DNA from: Aeromicrobium choanae
Lineage (GTDB): Bacteria; Actinomycetota; Actinomycetes; Propionibacteriales; Nocardioidaceae
NCBI RefSeq assembly: GCF_900167475.1
Contig: NZ_LT796768.1
Span: 3,224,001 to 3,288,000, forward strand
DNA: 64,000 bases
Direction of reading: 5' to 3'
Every line of letters starts with the position of its first letter. The first letter of the stretch is position 1. Positions 8,816 to 17,296 of this stretch are shown here, piece after piece. Position numbers and translations under genes: made by a program. The notes under the pieces are model-generated. The model did not search any database. It was not told the origin of the DNA and saw nothing but the letters and a program-made list of their open reading frames with translations.

Positions 8816-9723
8816 GGGAAGACCTCGGCCCAGTCCCGGGCGATGCTGGCCACGGTCCAGCCCCGGCGGTGCGCGACGTCGGTGATCGGCTCGGTCGGGG
8901 TCGCGCTCTCGCCCGTGCCGGGATAGGAGAACTCCCGCTCCTCGTCGTCGTGATCGACCAGCAGGGCCAGCGACGGGCCGTCGGCCGTCTCGGCCCACGT
9001 GAGCATCTCGCGGTCGCCGGAGGTGTTTCCCGCGGCGAACACCGGACGGCGGCCGAGCTGTGCCTGGATGTGGCTCACCTTGTCGGGGCCGTCGTTGAGG
9101 GTGCCGGAGACGCGGTTCGTGCGCGTGAGGACGGGGCCGCCCTCACCATCGGCGAAGTCGTACTCGATGAGGGTGCCCACGACGCGCTCCGGGTCCACCC
9201 CGTAGAGCTCCTGGCTGACGGCACGCACGAACTCGGTCCCGCCACCGGTGACGACGGCGATCGCGAACCCCCGCAGGCGCAGCTCGTCGACGAGTTCGAG
9301 CATGGGGCGGTAGACGGTCGAGCGGTGAGGGCGGCCGAGGGCAGGGTTCGCGGCCGCGGCCATGAACTCACGCACGAGGACCTTGAACCGGTCGGCCGGC
9401 AGGCCCGCGAAGAGTCCGGTCAGGGCCATCGCGATCCTCGGCAGGCCGACCTGCTCGAGAGCCGCCGCATCACCGGAGAGGACGGCGGAGAACTCCGGCG
9501 TGGTGCCGAGCGCGGGATCGGTCTGCACGCGCTGCTGGAGGTGGTGCAGCAGGAACTCCAGCTGGATGTAGCGCGGGCGCTCGCACCACAGCGTGCCGTC
9601 GTTGTCGAAGCAGGCCAGTCGGTCCTCCGGAGGGATCTGGCCGCTCGCCTCGAGGAAGGCGAGGATCTCGTCCCGCGCCTGCCCGGGCCTCCAGCTGGGC
9701 AGTGCCGCACGTTCTTCGGTCAT
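8812..9723 (-). CDS. HAD-family hydrolase of the sulfatase/FGE operon
   Basis: A 303-residue haloacid-dehalogenase-type phosphatase. The motif I DxDGT is FDNDGTLW (Asp40, Asp42), motif II is VVTGGGTEF, and a C-terminal GNTSGDREML supplies motif III/IV acids; the cap is helical. The fold resembles phosphoserine-phosphatase-type enzymes. It is the third gene of the sulfatase-FGE-HAD operon, overlapping FGE by 4 bp, so it may dephosphorylate something linked to the sulfatase pathway; this is inference. The start ATG is at 9723. Confidence 0.85.
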   Translation of the reverse strand: MTEERAALPSWRPGQARDEILAFLEASGQIPPEDRLACFDNDGTLWCERPRYIQLEFLLHHLQQRVQTDPALGTTPEFSAVLSGDAAALEQVGLPRIAMALTGLFAGLPADRFKVLVREFMAAAANPALGRPHRSTVYRPMLELVDELRLRGFAIAVVTGGGTEFVRAVSQELYGVDPERVVGTLIEYDFADGEGGPVLTRTNRVSGTLNDGPDKVSHIQAQLGRRPVFAAGNTSGDREMLTWAETADGPSLALLVDHDDEEREFSYPGTGESATPTEPITDVAHRRGWTVASIARDWAEVFP

Positions 9724-10676
9724 CCTTCGGCTCCCGTCGGGCTGTCTCGTCGGACGCACCTGAACCCCAGGTGGCTCGTGCCCGTGTCGACCATCTGCGG
9801 CCGGCGGGCGGCCGGCCGGTAGCGACGGCAGTACGTGTCGGCGCACAGGTGCGAGCCGCCCTTGACGGTCCTGCGAGCGATGCGGAACTGGGGCTGGGCG
9901 GCGTCGTAGCTGGTCTCCACGGCGCCACCGCGTGGATCCTGAGGGACGCAGCACGCGCTGGCGGCGTCGTCGGGATGGACGGCCGTCCACCAGTCCGAGG
10001 TCCACTCCCAGACGTTCCCCGCCATGTCAAACAGGTCGTAGCCGTTGGCCGGGAAGCTGCCGACCGGTGACGTGCGCTGCCACGGGGTGTCGCCGGAGCG
10101 GCGCCACGGGAAGTCCAGACCCTCCCACGTGTTGGCCATGACCCGACCGCCCGGCCGGGCCTCGTCGCCCCACGTGTAGGCGGCGCCCTCCAGCCCGCCG
10201 CGCGCGGCGAACTCCCACTCGGCCTCCGTCGGCAGGTCGGCACCGGCCCAGTCGGCATAGGCCTGCGCGTCCGCGTGCGATACGTGGACGACGGGGTGGT
10301 CCTGGCGCCGCTTGACCGAGCTGCCGGGGCCGGACGGGGCGCGCCAGGAGGCACCCGGCGTCCACATCCACCACTGACTGATGTGTCGCAGGTCGACCGG
10401 CCCCGGCGTCGGTGTGAACACCAGTGAGCCGGGCTGGAGGTTCGCCGCGGGTGCGTCGGGGAAGTCCGCGGGATCGGGCGGACGCTCGGCCTCGGTCACG
10501 TAGCGCGTCTCGCGCACGAACGCCGCGAACTGCGCGTTCGTCACCGGCGTCCGCTGGATGGAGAAGGGACTCACCCGCACGCGGTGCGTGGGCGCCTCCT
10601 CGGGATAGTGGTCGTCCGACCCCATGGTGAACAGCCCGCCGGGCAGGCCGACCCACGAATCCGTGGTCACGGGCAT
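9720..10676 (-). CDS. Formylglycine-generating enzyme (SUMF1/FGE family), copy 1
   Basis: A 318-residue aerobic copper enzyme that oxidises the sulfatase active-site Cys to formylglycine. It has the FGE start GGLFTMGS, the EAEWEFAARGG and GNVWEWTSDWW segments, and both essential cysteines in GGSHLCADTYCRRYR (about Cys278 and Cys283, five residues apart), so it should be active rather than a mere SUMF1-fold protein. It lies directly downstream of a sulfatase with a matching Cys motif. I used the ATG at 10676; an in-frame GTG at 10688 is the alternative. Confidence 0.93.
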   Translation of the reverse strand: MPVTTDSWVGLPGGLFTMGSDDHYPEEAPTHRVRVSPFSIQRTPVTNAQFAAFVRETRYVTEAERPPDPADFPDAPAANLQPGSLVFTPTPGPVDLRHISQWWMWTPGASWRAPSGPGSSVKRRQDHPVVHVSHADAQAYADWAGADLPTEAEWEFAARGGLEGAAYTWGDEARPGGRVMANTWEGLDFPWRRSGDTPWQRTSPVGSFPANGYDLFDMAGNVWEWTSDWWTAVHPDDAASACCVPQDPRGGAVETSYDAAQPQFRIARRTVKGGSHLCADTYCRRYRPAARRPQMVDTGTSHLGFRCVRRDSPTGAEG

Positions 10677-10693
10677 GACGGTGCGCACCGGCG

Positions 10694-12196
10694 TCAGTGG
10701 CTTCCGATGCCGGCCTGCAGCTTCGCCATCATCGACGTGATGCTGAAGTCGGCGGGCTCCTGGCGGGGCGGGAACTCCTTGAGCGTCTGGAGCATCCGCG
10801 CGACGAAGGCCTGCGCGGGGATGACGGCCCACGCGTGGTCGAGCAGCCAGTCGTAGTAGGTGTTCGACGTGATGTCGGCGCGCTCGTACGGGTCGGTGCG
10901 CAGGTTGAAGATCTTTGGCACCCGCAGGACGGTGTAGGGCTCGGCCCACACGTTGAGCGTGCCGGGGGAGCGCTGCTCGAGGAAGACGAACTTCCAGTTG
11001 TCGAACCGCAGCGCCGTGAGGTCACCGTCGTCGGAGACGTAGAAGAAGTGCTGGCGTGGACTGGCCTCGGCCACGCCGGTCAGGTAGTCGAGCTGGTTGT
11101 GGCCGTCGAGGTGCACGCGGTAGGTGGTCCCCGCCAGGTTCGCGCCCTCCCTCAGCCGCTCGGCCACGGAGTCGTCCCCGGCCGCCGCGAGCAGGGTCAC
11201 GAACCAGTCGTTGTGGCTCACGATCCCGTTCAGCACCTGCCCGGCGGGGATCCGACCGGGCCAGCGCACCATGGCCGGCACCCGGTAGGCGCCCTCCCAG
11301 TTGGAGTTCTTCTCGTTGCGGAAGGGTGTCATGCCGGCGTCGGGCCAGGTGTTCATGTGAGGGCCGTTGTCGGTGGAGTAGATGACGATCGTGTCCTCGG
11401 AGAGGCCCTGGGAGTCGAGGAACTCCAGCACCTCGCCGACGAGGTCGTCGTGGTCGCACATCGTGTCGTGGTAGGCCGACTGCCAGCGGCCCGCCCTGCC
11501 TCGACTGCCGTCCTTGATGTGCGTGCGGAAGTGCATGTGCGTCGTGTTGAGCCAGACGAAGAAGGGGGTCGCGGCCTCCTGCGCGTCCGACATGAAGCGC
11601 AGCGCCTCCGGCAGCACCTCGTCGTCGATCGTCTTCATCCGCTTCTTCGTCAGCGGACCGGTGTCCTCGATGCGCTGGCCACCCTCGCCGTCCGCCCAGG
11701 CGTGGATCACACCGCGGGGACCGAAGTTCTTCCGGAAGTCGGGGAACTCGGCCGCGTCCGGGTAGTCGTCCAGCTCGGGCTCCTCCTCGGCGTTGAGGTG
11801 GTAGAGATTGCCGAAGAACTCGTCGAAGCCGTGCTGCGTGGGCAGGAACTCGTCGCGGTCCCCGAAGTGGTTCTTGCCGAACTGGCCGGTGGTGTAGCCC
11901 TGCTCCTTGAGCGCCGTGGCGATCGTGGGGTCCTCGGAGCGGAGTCCGATGTCGGCACCCGGCATGCCCACCTTGGTCAGGCCCGTCCGGTACGGGTTCT
12001 GGCCGGTGATGAACGCCGCGCGTCCGGCCGTGCAGCTCTGCTCGCCGTAGTAGTCGGTGAACCGGGCGCCCTCGGCGGCGATGCGGTCGATGTTCGGGGT
12101 GCGGTATCCCATCATCCCGTCGCTGTAGCAGCTGAGGTTGCTGATCCCGATGTCATCGCCCCAGATGACGAGGATGTTCGGCCTGCTGTCGGGCAT
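10694..12196 (-). CDS. Type I sulfatase (arylsulfatase family), copy 1
   Basis: A 500-residue sulfatase. The metal-binding start NILVIWGDDIG supplies the two Asp ligands, and the formylglycine motif is C-T-A-G-R at residues 55-59 (consensus C-x-P/A-x-R). TDNGPHMNTWPD and the terminal EFPPRQEP segments match the arylsulfatase branch. There is no signal peptide, so it is probably cytoplasmic. AGGAGG precedes the ATG. It heads the operon sulfatase-FGE-HAD and is transcribed from one side of a symmetric divergent promoter (site A). Confidence 0.93.
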   Translation of the reverse strand: MPDSRPNILVIWGDDIGISNLSCYSDGMMGYRTPNIDRIAAEGARFTDYYGEQSCTAGRAAFITGQNPYRTGLTKVGMPGADIGLRSEDPTIATALKEQGYTTGQFGKNHFGDRDEFLPTQHGFDEFFGNLYHLNAEEEPELDDYPDAAEFPDFRKNFGPRGVIHAWADGEGGQRIEDTGPLTKKRMKTIDDEVLPEALRFMSDAQEAATPFFVWLNTTHMHFRTHIKDGSRGRAGRWQSAYHDTMCDHDDLVGEVLEFLDSQGLSEDTIVIYSTDNGPHMNTWPDAGMTPFRNEKNSNWEGAYRVPAMVRWPGRIPAGQVLNGIVSHNDWFVTLLAAAGDDSVAERLREGANLAGTTYRVHLDGHNQLDYLTGVAEASPRQHFFYVSDDGDLTALRFDNWKFVFLEQRSPGTLNVWAEPYTVLRVPKIFNLRTDPYERADITSNTYYDWLLDHAWAVIPAQAFVARMLQTLKEFPPRQEPADFSITSMMAKLQAGIGSH

Positions 12197-12231
12197 GGGT
12201 CCTCCTGCTACGCCGTCACGTCGTGCTCGCG

Positions 12232-12304
12232 ACGCTACGTCGAGCGGAACGCTCCCACCTCACCCGCATCGGGTGAGGACGGAGGCCGGCTCGCGCCCTA
12301 GCGT
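12232..12304. promoter_or_regulatory. Site A: symmetric divergent promoter with 19-bp inverted repeat
   Basis: CTCACCCGCATCGGGTGAG at 12259-12277 has perfect 8-bp arms. The same hexamer TAGCGT occurs at an equal distance on both sides: on the + strand at 12299-12304 for the DUF4239 gene, and on the - strand at 12237-12232 for the sulfatase operon. Each starts 22 positions from the repeat edge, placing the repeat at the -35 position of both promoters. Confidence 0.8.
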
Positions 12305-12336
12305 CGGGAACCGTCCGGACGTGCGGGAGGCCCACG

Positions 12337-13161
12337 GTGAACGTGCTCGCGGCAGTCGGGGTGCTCGCCCTCCTCACGGCGGCTGCCGCCGCGCTCATGC
12401 TCTTCGCCCGCACCCGGGCGCCCGAGGGAAGCCGGTTCTCGGACGGTGACCGGGCCTCGGGTGTCTTCGGTGCCGTGGCCACGGGGTTCTCGGTGCTTCT
12501 GGGCTTCCTGATCTTCCTGGGCTTCAGCTCCTACGACGCTTCTCGCCAGGGAGCCGAGACCGAGGCCGTCCTGGTGCTGCAACAGGCACAGACCGCGCAG
12601 TTCATGGCGCCGACGGTCGCGGCGGACCTCTCCGGGGAGCTCGTCTGCTACGCCCGTTCGGTGGCCACCACGGAGTGGGACACGCTGGACGAGGGTCGAC
12701 TCGGCGAGCGGGTGAACCCCTGGGGTGCCGAGCTCTTCCTGACGATGGTCGACGTCACGCCGGGGACCGCGACCGAGCAGTCCGCGTACGACCGGTGGAT
12801 GGACCAGACGGCCGCCCGGGAGGAAGCTCGCCTGGCACGGGTGCACGGTGCCGAGGGGATCGTCCCCCTGCCCCTGTGGATCGCCCTCGGTGTGCTCTCC
12901 CTGGTCCTGCTGGGGTTCATGCTGCTGTTCGCCGACCCGGCCGAGGGGGTGGGAACCCAGGTGACCCTGATCGGGAGCGTCACGGTGGTCATGGGTGCGC
13001 TGGTGATGCTGCTGGTGTTCTTCGACCACCCGCACGGTGCCGGTCTCGGGCGCCTCCAGCCCACGGCCATGGAGCGCACGATGCGACTGCTCGACACCGA
13101 GTTCGAGGTGGCGGGTGTCACGGTGACGCCTCCGTGCGACGGGCGTGGACATGCACGCTGA
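12337..13161 (+). CDS. DUF4239 (bestrophin-like) membrane protein
   Basis: A 274-residue membrane protein. There is one transmembrane segment at the N-terminus, a second around residues 45-65 followed by SSYDASRQGAETEA, then a soluble region, and two more segments near residues 185-240. This is the pattern of DUF4239, the bestrophin-like family of unknown function. The GTG at 12337 follows GGGAGG. It shares divergent promoter A with the sulfatase operon. Confidence 0.75.
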   Translation: MNVLAAVGVLALLTAAAAALMLFARTRAPEGSRFSDGDRASGVFGAVATGFSVLLGFLIFLGFSSYDASRQGAETEAVLVLQQAQTAQFMAPTVAADLSGELVCYARSVATTEWDTLDEGRLGERVNPWGAELFLTMVDVTPGTATEQSAYDRWMDQTAAREEARLARVHGAEGIVPLPLWIALGVLSLVLLGFMLLFADPAEGVGTQVTLIGSVTVVMGALVMLLVFFDHPHGAGLGRLQPTAMERTMRLLDTEFEVAGVTVTPPCDGRGHAR

Positions 13162-13169
13162 GCGGTCGT

Positions 13170-13215
13170 CTCATCCGTCCTGGGTGATGGCCCCACCCGG
13201 GGTGGCACGGACGAT
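13170..13215 (+). promoter_or_regulatory. Site B: 19-bp repeat and promoter of the glutamate decarboxylase operon
   Basis: CTCATCCGTCCTGGGTGAT at 13170-13188 is followed by the hexamer GACGAT at 13210-13215, 22 positions from the repeat edge, as at site A. The predicted transcript start (about 13222) lies downstream of the GTG at 13219 and so supports the ATG at 13243 as the gene start. Confidence 0.7.
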
Positions 13216-13242
13216 GGAGTGCGGAGCGAGGGGGACGGACCC

Positions 13243-13884
13243 ATGGCAGATGTGCTGTCGGCGCGGCGCGCGGTTCGGCTGAACCTCCTGTCCGCCGGCT
13301 CCTTCGTCTGCGGCGGCTCGCTCTTCGCCGCGGGCGCCGCGCTGGCGCAGCGGGACCCGGATGAACCACGCGTCGCCGCCGTGACGTACCTCGTCGGTGG
13401 GTTCTTCTTCAGTCTCGGCGGCTTCCTCTCGGTGCTGCTCGCCGGCCGGGCCCGCTCGCGCGCCCGGCTCAGCGCGGTGGTGCTCTTCGTCGGGACCCTG
13501 TTCTTCGCCGTGAGCCTCGTCGCCGCCTTCGCCAGCGGGCTGACTCCGCGGCAGTCGAACGGCTGGATCTGGTTCCCCGACATCATCGGCTGCGTCTGCT
13601 TCCTCGCCTCGGGGCACCTCGCCCTGGTCGACGTCGGCGACGGCCGATGGGTCGTGCGCCCCGGCGTCCTGACCTGGTGGGTCGCGGCCGTGAACCAACT
13701 CGGCTCGGCGTTCTTCTTCCTCGCCGGACTCGCTGCCTTCATTCGCCCCGCGACCGACCAGGTGGTCAACGCGGGACTGGTCAACTGGGGGACCTTCGCC
13801 GGCGCGGTCTGCTTCGTCGGCGGCGCGGTCCTCCAGGCCTTCGACACACCCACTTCGACACGAACGGCTGGTCTGGTCACATGA
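13243..13884 (+). CDS. Six-segment membrane protein coupled to glutamate decarboxylase
   Basis: A 213-residue protein with about six hydrophobic segments (near residues 16-35, 44-66, 76-96, 107-126, 138-160 and 173-194). Repeated small-residue and NxLGS-type motifs recall YrhK-like membrane proteins, though I cannot assign it firmly. AGGGGGA precedes the ATG at 13243. Its stop overlaps the decarboxylase start (ATGA), so the two products are made together. A role in glutamate/GABA handling or in placing the enzyme at the membrane is possible but unproven. Confidence 0.75.
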   Translation: MADVLSARRAVRLNLLSAGSFVCGGSLFAAGAALAQRDPDEPRVAAVTYLVGGFFFSLGGFLSVLLAGRARSRARLSAVVLFVGTLFFAVSLVAAFASGLTPRQSNGWIWFPDIIGCVCFLASGHLALVDVGDGRWVVRPGVLTWWVAAVNQLGSAFFFLAGLAAFIRPATDQVVNAGLVNWGTFAGAVCFVGGAVLQAFDTPTSTRTAGLVT

Positions 13885-15254
13885 CACTCGACAACACGCA
13901 GGCACAGGCGCTGTACGGCAACCGCTTCGCGACGGAGCGGGCCCCCGCGACCGTCTTCCCCACGAGCGGGATGGTCCCCACCGACGCGTTCCGGCTCCTC
14001 GAGGAGGACCTGAGCCTCGAGGGCGACCCCCAGCGCAACCTCGCCACCTTCGTCACCACCTGGATGGAGCCTGAGGCGCAGCGGATCATCGCCGAGAACC
14101 TCCACCGCAACTTCATCGACCACGCCGAGTACCCGATCTCGGCCGAGATCGAGCAGCGGTGCGTCCGCATGCTCGCCGATCTGTTCAACGCGCCGGGGGA
14201 GACCACCGGCTGCCGCACGCAGGGGTCGTCCGAGGCGATCATGCTCGGCGCCCTGTCGCTCAAGTGGAAGTGGAAGCAGCGCAGGGAGGCCGAGAACGCG
14301 TCGACCGACCGTCCCAACCTCGTCTTCGGTGCGGACGTCCATGTCGTCTGGGAGAAGTTCTGCCGGTACTTCGACGTCGAGCCACGGATCGTCCCGCTCG
14401 CGGAGAACAAGTACACGATCGGGCCCGACGACGTGGCGCCGCACCTCGACGAGAACACGATCGGCGTCGTCGGCGTCCTCGGCACGACGTTCACGGGCCA
14501 CATGGACGACATCGCCGGCATGAACCAGCTGCTCCTGGACCTGAAGTCGGAGCGTGGCCTCGACATCCCGATCCACGTGGACGGAGCCAGCGGCGGTTTC
14601 GTGTGGCCGTTCCTCTACCCCGACACCCGCTGGGACTTCCGGCTGGAGCAGGTCAGGTCGATCAACGTCTCCGGTCACAAGTACGGCCTGGTGTATCCCG
14701 GCATCGGGTGGCTCGTGTTCCGCGAGACCGCCGACCTGGCCGAGGACCTCGTCTTCTACGAGAACTACCTCGGCAAGACCGACGCGACCTTCACGCTGAA
14801 CTTCTCCACCGGCGCGGCCATGGTCCTGGCGCAGTACTACAACTTCGTCCGCCTCGGCCGCGAGGGCTACACCTACGTCATGCAGCAGATGAAGCAGAAC
14901 GCCACGGCCTTGGCCGAGAACCTGAAGGCGGGCGGTCGCTTCGAGGTGATCGGGTCAGACCTCGAGCAGCTCCCGCTCGTGGCGTTCCGCCTGAACGGCG
15001 ACCACGAGGGCTACGACGAGTCCGACGTCTCGTGGCAGCTCTCCGCGGAGCGCGGCTGGATGGTGCCGGCCTACACGCTTCCCCCCGACGCGGAAAAGGT
15101 GAAGATCATGCGTGCGCTGGTGAAGGAGACGATGAGCCGCGAGCAGGTCGAGCGGCTCACCCGGGACATCGCCGAGGCCTGCACGACCCTCGACGCCAAG
15201 GGCGGCGCACATCACCGCGAACGCCAGCAGACGAAGATCGGCACCGGCTTCTGA
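13881..15254 (+). CDS. gadB: Glutamate decarboxylase
   Basis: A 457-residue PLP enzyme that converts glutamate to GABA and CO2 and consumes a proton. The Schiff-base lysine is Lys267 in SGHKYG. CRTQGSSEA binds the cofactor phosphate, and HVDGASGGF supplies the Asp that contacts the pyridine ring. The length matches E. coli GadB (466). The C-terminus ends KIGTGF, unlike the His-Thr end that switches off GadB at neutral pH, so pH control may differ. It is cotranscribed with the membrane protein under site B. A GadC-like antiporter lies 13 kb away under the same motif. Confidence 0.95.
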   Translation: MTLDNTQAQALYGNRFATERAPATVFPTSGMVPTDAFRLLEEDLSLEGDPQRNLATFVTTWMEPEAQRIIAENLHRNFIDHAEYPISAEIEQRCVRMLADLFNAPGETTGCRTQGSSEAIMLGALSLKWKWKQRREAENASTDRPNLVFGADVHVVWEKFCRYFDVEPRIVPLAENKYTIGPDDVAPHLDENTIGVVGVLGTTFTGHMDDIAGMNQLLLDLKSERGLDIPIHVDGASGGFVWPFLYPDTRWDFRLEQVRSINVSGHKYGLVYPGIGWLVFRETADLAEDLVFYENYLGKTDATFTLNFSTGAAMVLAQYYNFVRLGREGYTYVMQQMKQNATALAENLKAGGRFEVIGSDLEQLPLVAFRLNGDHEGYDESDVSWQLSAERGWMVPAYTLPPDAEKVKIMRALVKETMSREQVERLTRDIAEACTTLDAKGGAHHRERQQTKIGTGF

Positions 15255-15263
15255 GGGATGCGG

Positions 15264-16007
15264 TCAAGCCGGGCGGACGACGGGAGCCTGTTCGGTGAGG
15301 CGTCGCAGCAGGGCTCCGAGCTGCCCGTCGGCCGTCTCGGCGTGCTCCGGGTGCCACTGCACGGCCGTGATCGGGGCGGTCTCGTGCACGAGCGCCTCGA
15401 TGACACCGTCCGCGGCGCGCGCCGCGACGACGAGCCCGTCCCCGAGCCGGTCGACCGCCTGGTGGTGGGCGCAGCGCACGTCCTGCGAGGCGTCCACCGA
15501 GGCACCGAGGCCCTGGTGCGTCACCGTCACCCGAGTCCGGACGAAGTGGTCGTCGCCCGCGGCACGGTGCAGCTGCGGGGAGGTCAGGTGCGGCACGAGG
15601 GACCCGCCCAGGGCGACGTTCAGCACCTGGAGGCCTCGACAGATTCCCAGCAGCGGCGTTCCTGCCTCGAGGCACCGGTGCACCGCGTCGATGTGGGCAC
15701 GGTCCGCGTCGGGCTCGTGGTGCCCCGATCCCGGGTACGTGGACGGCCCGCCGTAGAACGCGGGATCGACGTCCTCGCCGCCCATGAGGACGACCGCGTC
15801 GGCCCGGTCGACCAGATCGGCGGTGACCGTCGGATCGACCTCGGCCGAGGCGACCGGCACGACGTCCCACCCCAGGTGCTCGGCCACCCGGATCGTGGGC
15901 GCGTTCAGCGCGTCGAGGGCGACCTGGAACGTGGGGTCGTGGGGGCGCCGGGTGCGCAGGTGCAGCATCGCGAGCATCGGTCTCGCGGGTTCGGTCGTGC
16001 TGGTCAC
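15264..16007 (-). CDS. Class I glutamine amidotransferase-like hydrolase (peptidase C26, PuuD-like)
   Basis: A 247-residue peptidase C26 protein. The nucleophile is Cys123 in LGICRGLQ, and a QWHPEH segment near the C-terminus supplies His and Glu. The family includes gamma-glutamyl-GABA hydrolase (PuuD), which releases GABA and glutamate. Lying tail-to-tail with glutamate decarboxylase makes that role attractive, but substrate choice is inference. The GTG at 16007 overlaps the upstream stop (GTGA) and so is preferred over the ATG at 16037, which would run deep into the previous gene. Confidence 0.85.
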   Translation of the reverse strand: MTSTTEPARPMLAMLHLRTRRPHDPTFQVALDALNAPTIRVAEHLGWDVVPVASAEVDPTVTADLVDRADAVVLMGGEDVDPAFYGGPSTYPGSGHHEPDADRAHIDAVHRCLEAGTPLLGICRGLQVLNVALGGSLVPHLTSPQLHRAAGDDHFVRTRVTVTHQGLGASVDASQDVRCAHHQAVDRLGDGLVVAARAADGVIEALVHETAPITAVQWHPEHAETADGQLGALLRRLTEQAPVVRPA

Positions 16008-16618
16008 GGCGCCAGCGTAGGCGTGCTGGCGTCCCATGTGCGGAGCGAGGGCCGGTAGGTCAGCTCCACCGTCCGGCCGTCGAACGTGCGGGTGTCGACC
16101 AACTCGAGGTCGAAGTCACCGGCTCCGCCGAGGACCGGCCGCTCACCGGTCTGCCCGGTGATCACGGGGAAGACCGTCAGCTGCACCACGTCCACCAGGC
16201 CCGCCGCCATGAGCGCCCAGTTCAGCGTCAGGCTGCCGTGCGAGCGCAGCGGCACGTCGGACTCCTGCTTGAGACGCGTCACGATGTCGACCGCCTCGCC
16301 GTGCGCCACGGTGACGTCCAGCCAGTCGGGCTGGGGGTCGACGGTGGACGAGACCACCGTCGCGGGCATCCTGCGCATCCGTCCCACCCACGAGTCGTCG
16401 ATCTCGGGCCAGTCCTCGGACGCGGCGAACATCTCCACGAACTCCCGGAAGGTGGTGCCACCGAAGACCATGCGCGTCTCGTCGGAGTAGAGACGGTCGC
16501 GGTGTTCGACGAACTCGGGCCCCTGCTTGCCCCAGTAGCCGCCCCAGTCGCCCGGCGGTCGGTAGGAGCCGTAGCCGTCGACGCTGGCGAAGACGTCGAA
16601 GGTGTAGGTCGCGGTCAT
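16004..16618 (-). CDS. Dihydrofolate-reductase-like (RibD C-terminal domain) protein
   Basis: A 204-residue RibD-C/DHFR-like reductase: N-terminal YTFDVFASVDGYGSY, central MVFGGTTFREF, and LTVFPVITGQTGERPV near the C-terminus. The physiological substrate is unknown. It is coupled by a 4-bp overlap to the C26 amidotransferase gene and is divergent from the MOSC gene. It is one of three paralogues in this window. Confidence 0.83.
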   Translation of the reverse strand: MTATYTFDVFASVDGYGSYRPPGDWGGYWGKQGPEFVEHRDRLYSDETRMVFGGTTFREFVEMFAASEDWPEIDDSWVGRMRRMPATVVSSTVDPQPDWLDVTVAHGEAVDIVTRLKQESDVPLRSHGSLTLNWALMAAGLVDVVQLTVFPVITGQTGERPVLGGAGDFDLELVDTRTFDGRTVELTYRPSLRTWDASTPTLAP

Positions 16619-16705
16619 GGGTGCCTCCGGTGGGTGCGTTCCTGACTCCGAGTGTGCGCCCAGCGCGGCCCGAACGGCCAGCCTCGCCTCTGGCAGCATG
16701 GTCCC

Positions 16706-17296
16706 GTGCCCCAGCCTCGCGTCGTTGCCGTCAGCCGCGACGACCAGCACCGCTTCAGCAAGGTGCCGGTCGACTCGATCACCCTCGTGACCGGCCACGG
16801 CGTCGAGGGCGATGCCCACGCGGGCGCATTCGTGAAGCACCGGTCCCGCGTGAAGCGCGATCCCCACCAGCCGAATCTGCGCCAGGTGCACCTGCTCCAC
16901 TCCGAGCTCTTCAACGAGGCGCGCGACCACGGCTACGAGCTCGGCCCCGGCGACCTCGGCGAGAACGTCCTCACCGAGGGCGTCGACCTGCTGGGACTGC
17001 CCACCGGGACGATGCTGGACCTCGGGGGCCCGGTGGTGCGCCTCACCGGCCTGCGCAATCCCTGCGTGCAGATCAACCGCTTCCGACCCGGACTGATCAG
17101 GGTCGTGCTGGCGAAGGCCGACGGCACCCCGGCGACACGACCGGCGCCATCGACCGGATCGACACGCCCCTCCGCGCCGGTGATCCGCAAGGCCGGCGTC
17201 ATGGCGGTCGTGGTGTCCGGCGGCGAGGTCGCTCCCGGCGGCTCGATCACCGTCACGCTCCCGGCCGAGCCGCACACGCCGCTGGCTCCCGTCTGA
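16706..17296 (+). CDS. MOSC-domain protein
   Basis: A 196-residue MOSC-domain protein, related to the C-terminal domain of molybdenum-cofactor sulfurases. The GDLGENVLTEGVDL segment and the conserved cysteine in RNPCVQINRF are present. Stand-alone MOSC proteins are thought to handle sulfur or N-hydroxylated substrates. The GTG at 16706 starts at the first conserved strand; the Shine-Dalgarno is weak. Its stop directly abuts the convergent PPOX gene. Confidence 0.82.
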   Translation: MPQPRVVAVSRDDQHRFSKVPVDSITLVTGHGVEGDAHAGAFVKHRSRVKRDPHQPNLRQVHLLHSELFNEARDHGYELGPGDLGENVLTEGVDLLGLPTGTMLDLGGPVVRLTGLRNPCVQINRFRPGLIRVVLAKADGTPATRPAPSTGSTRPSAPVIRKAGVMAVVVSGGEVAPGGSITVTLPAEPHTPLAPV

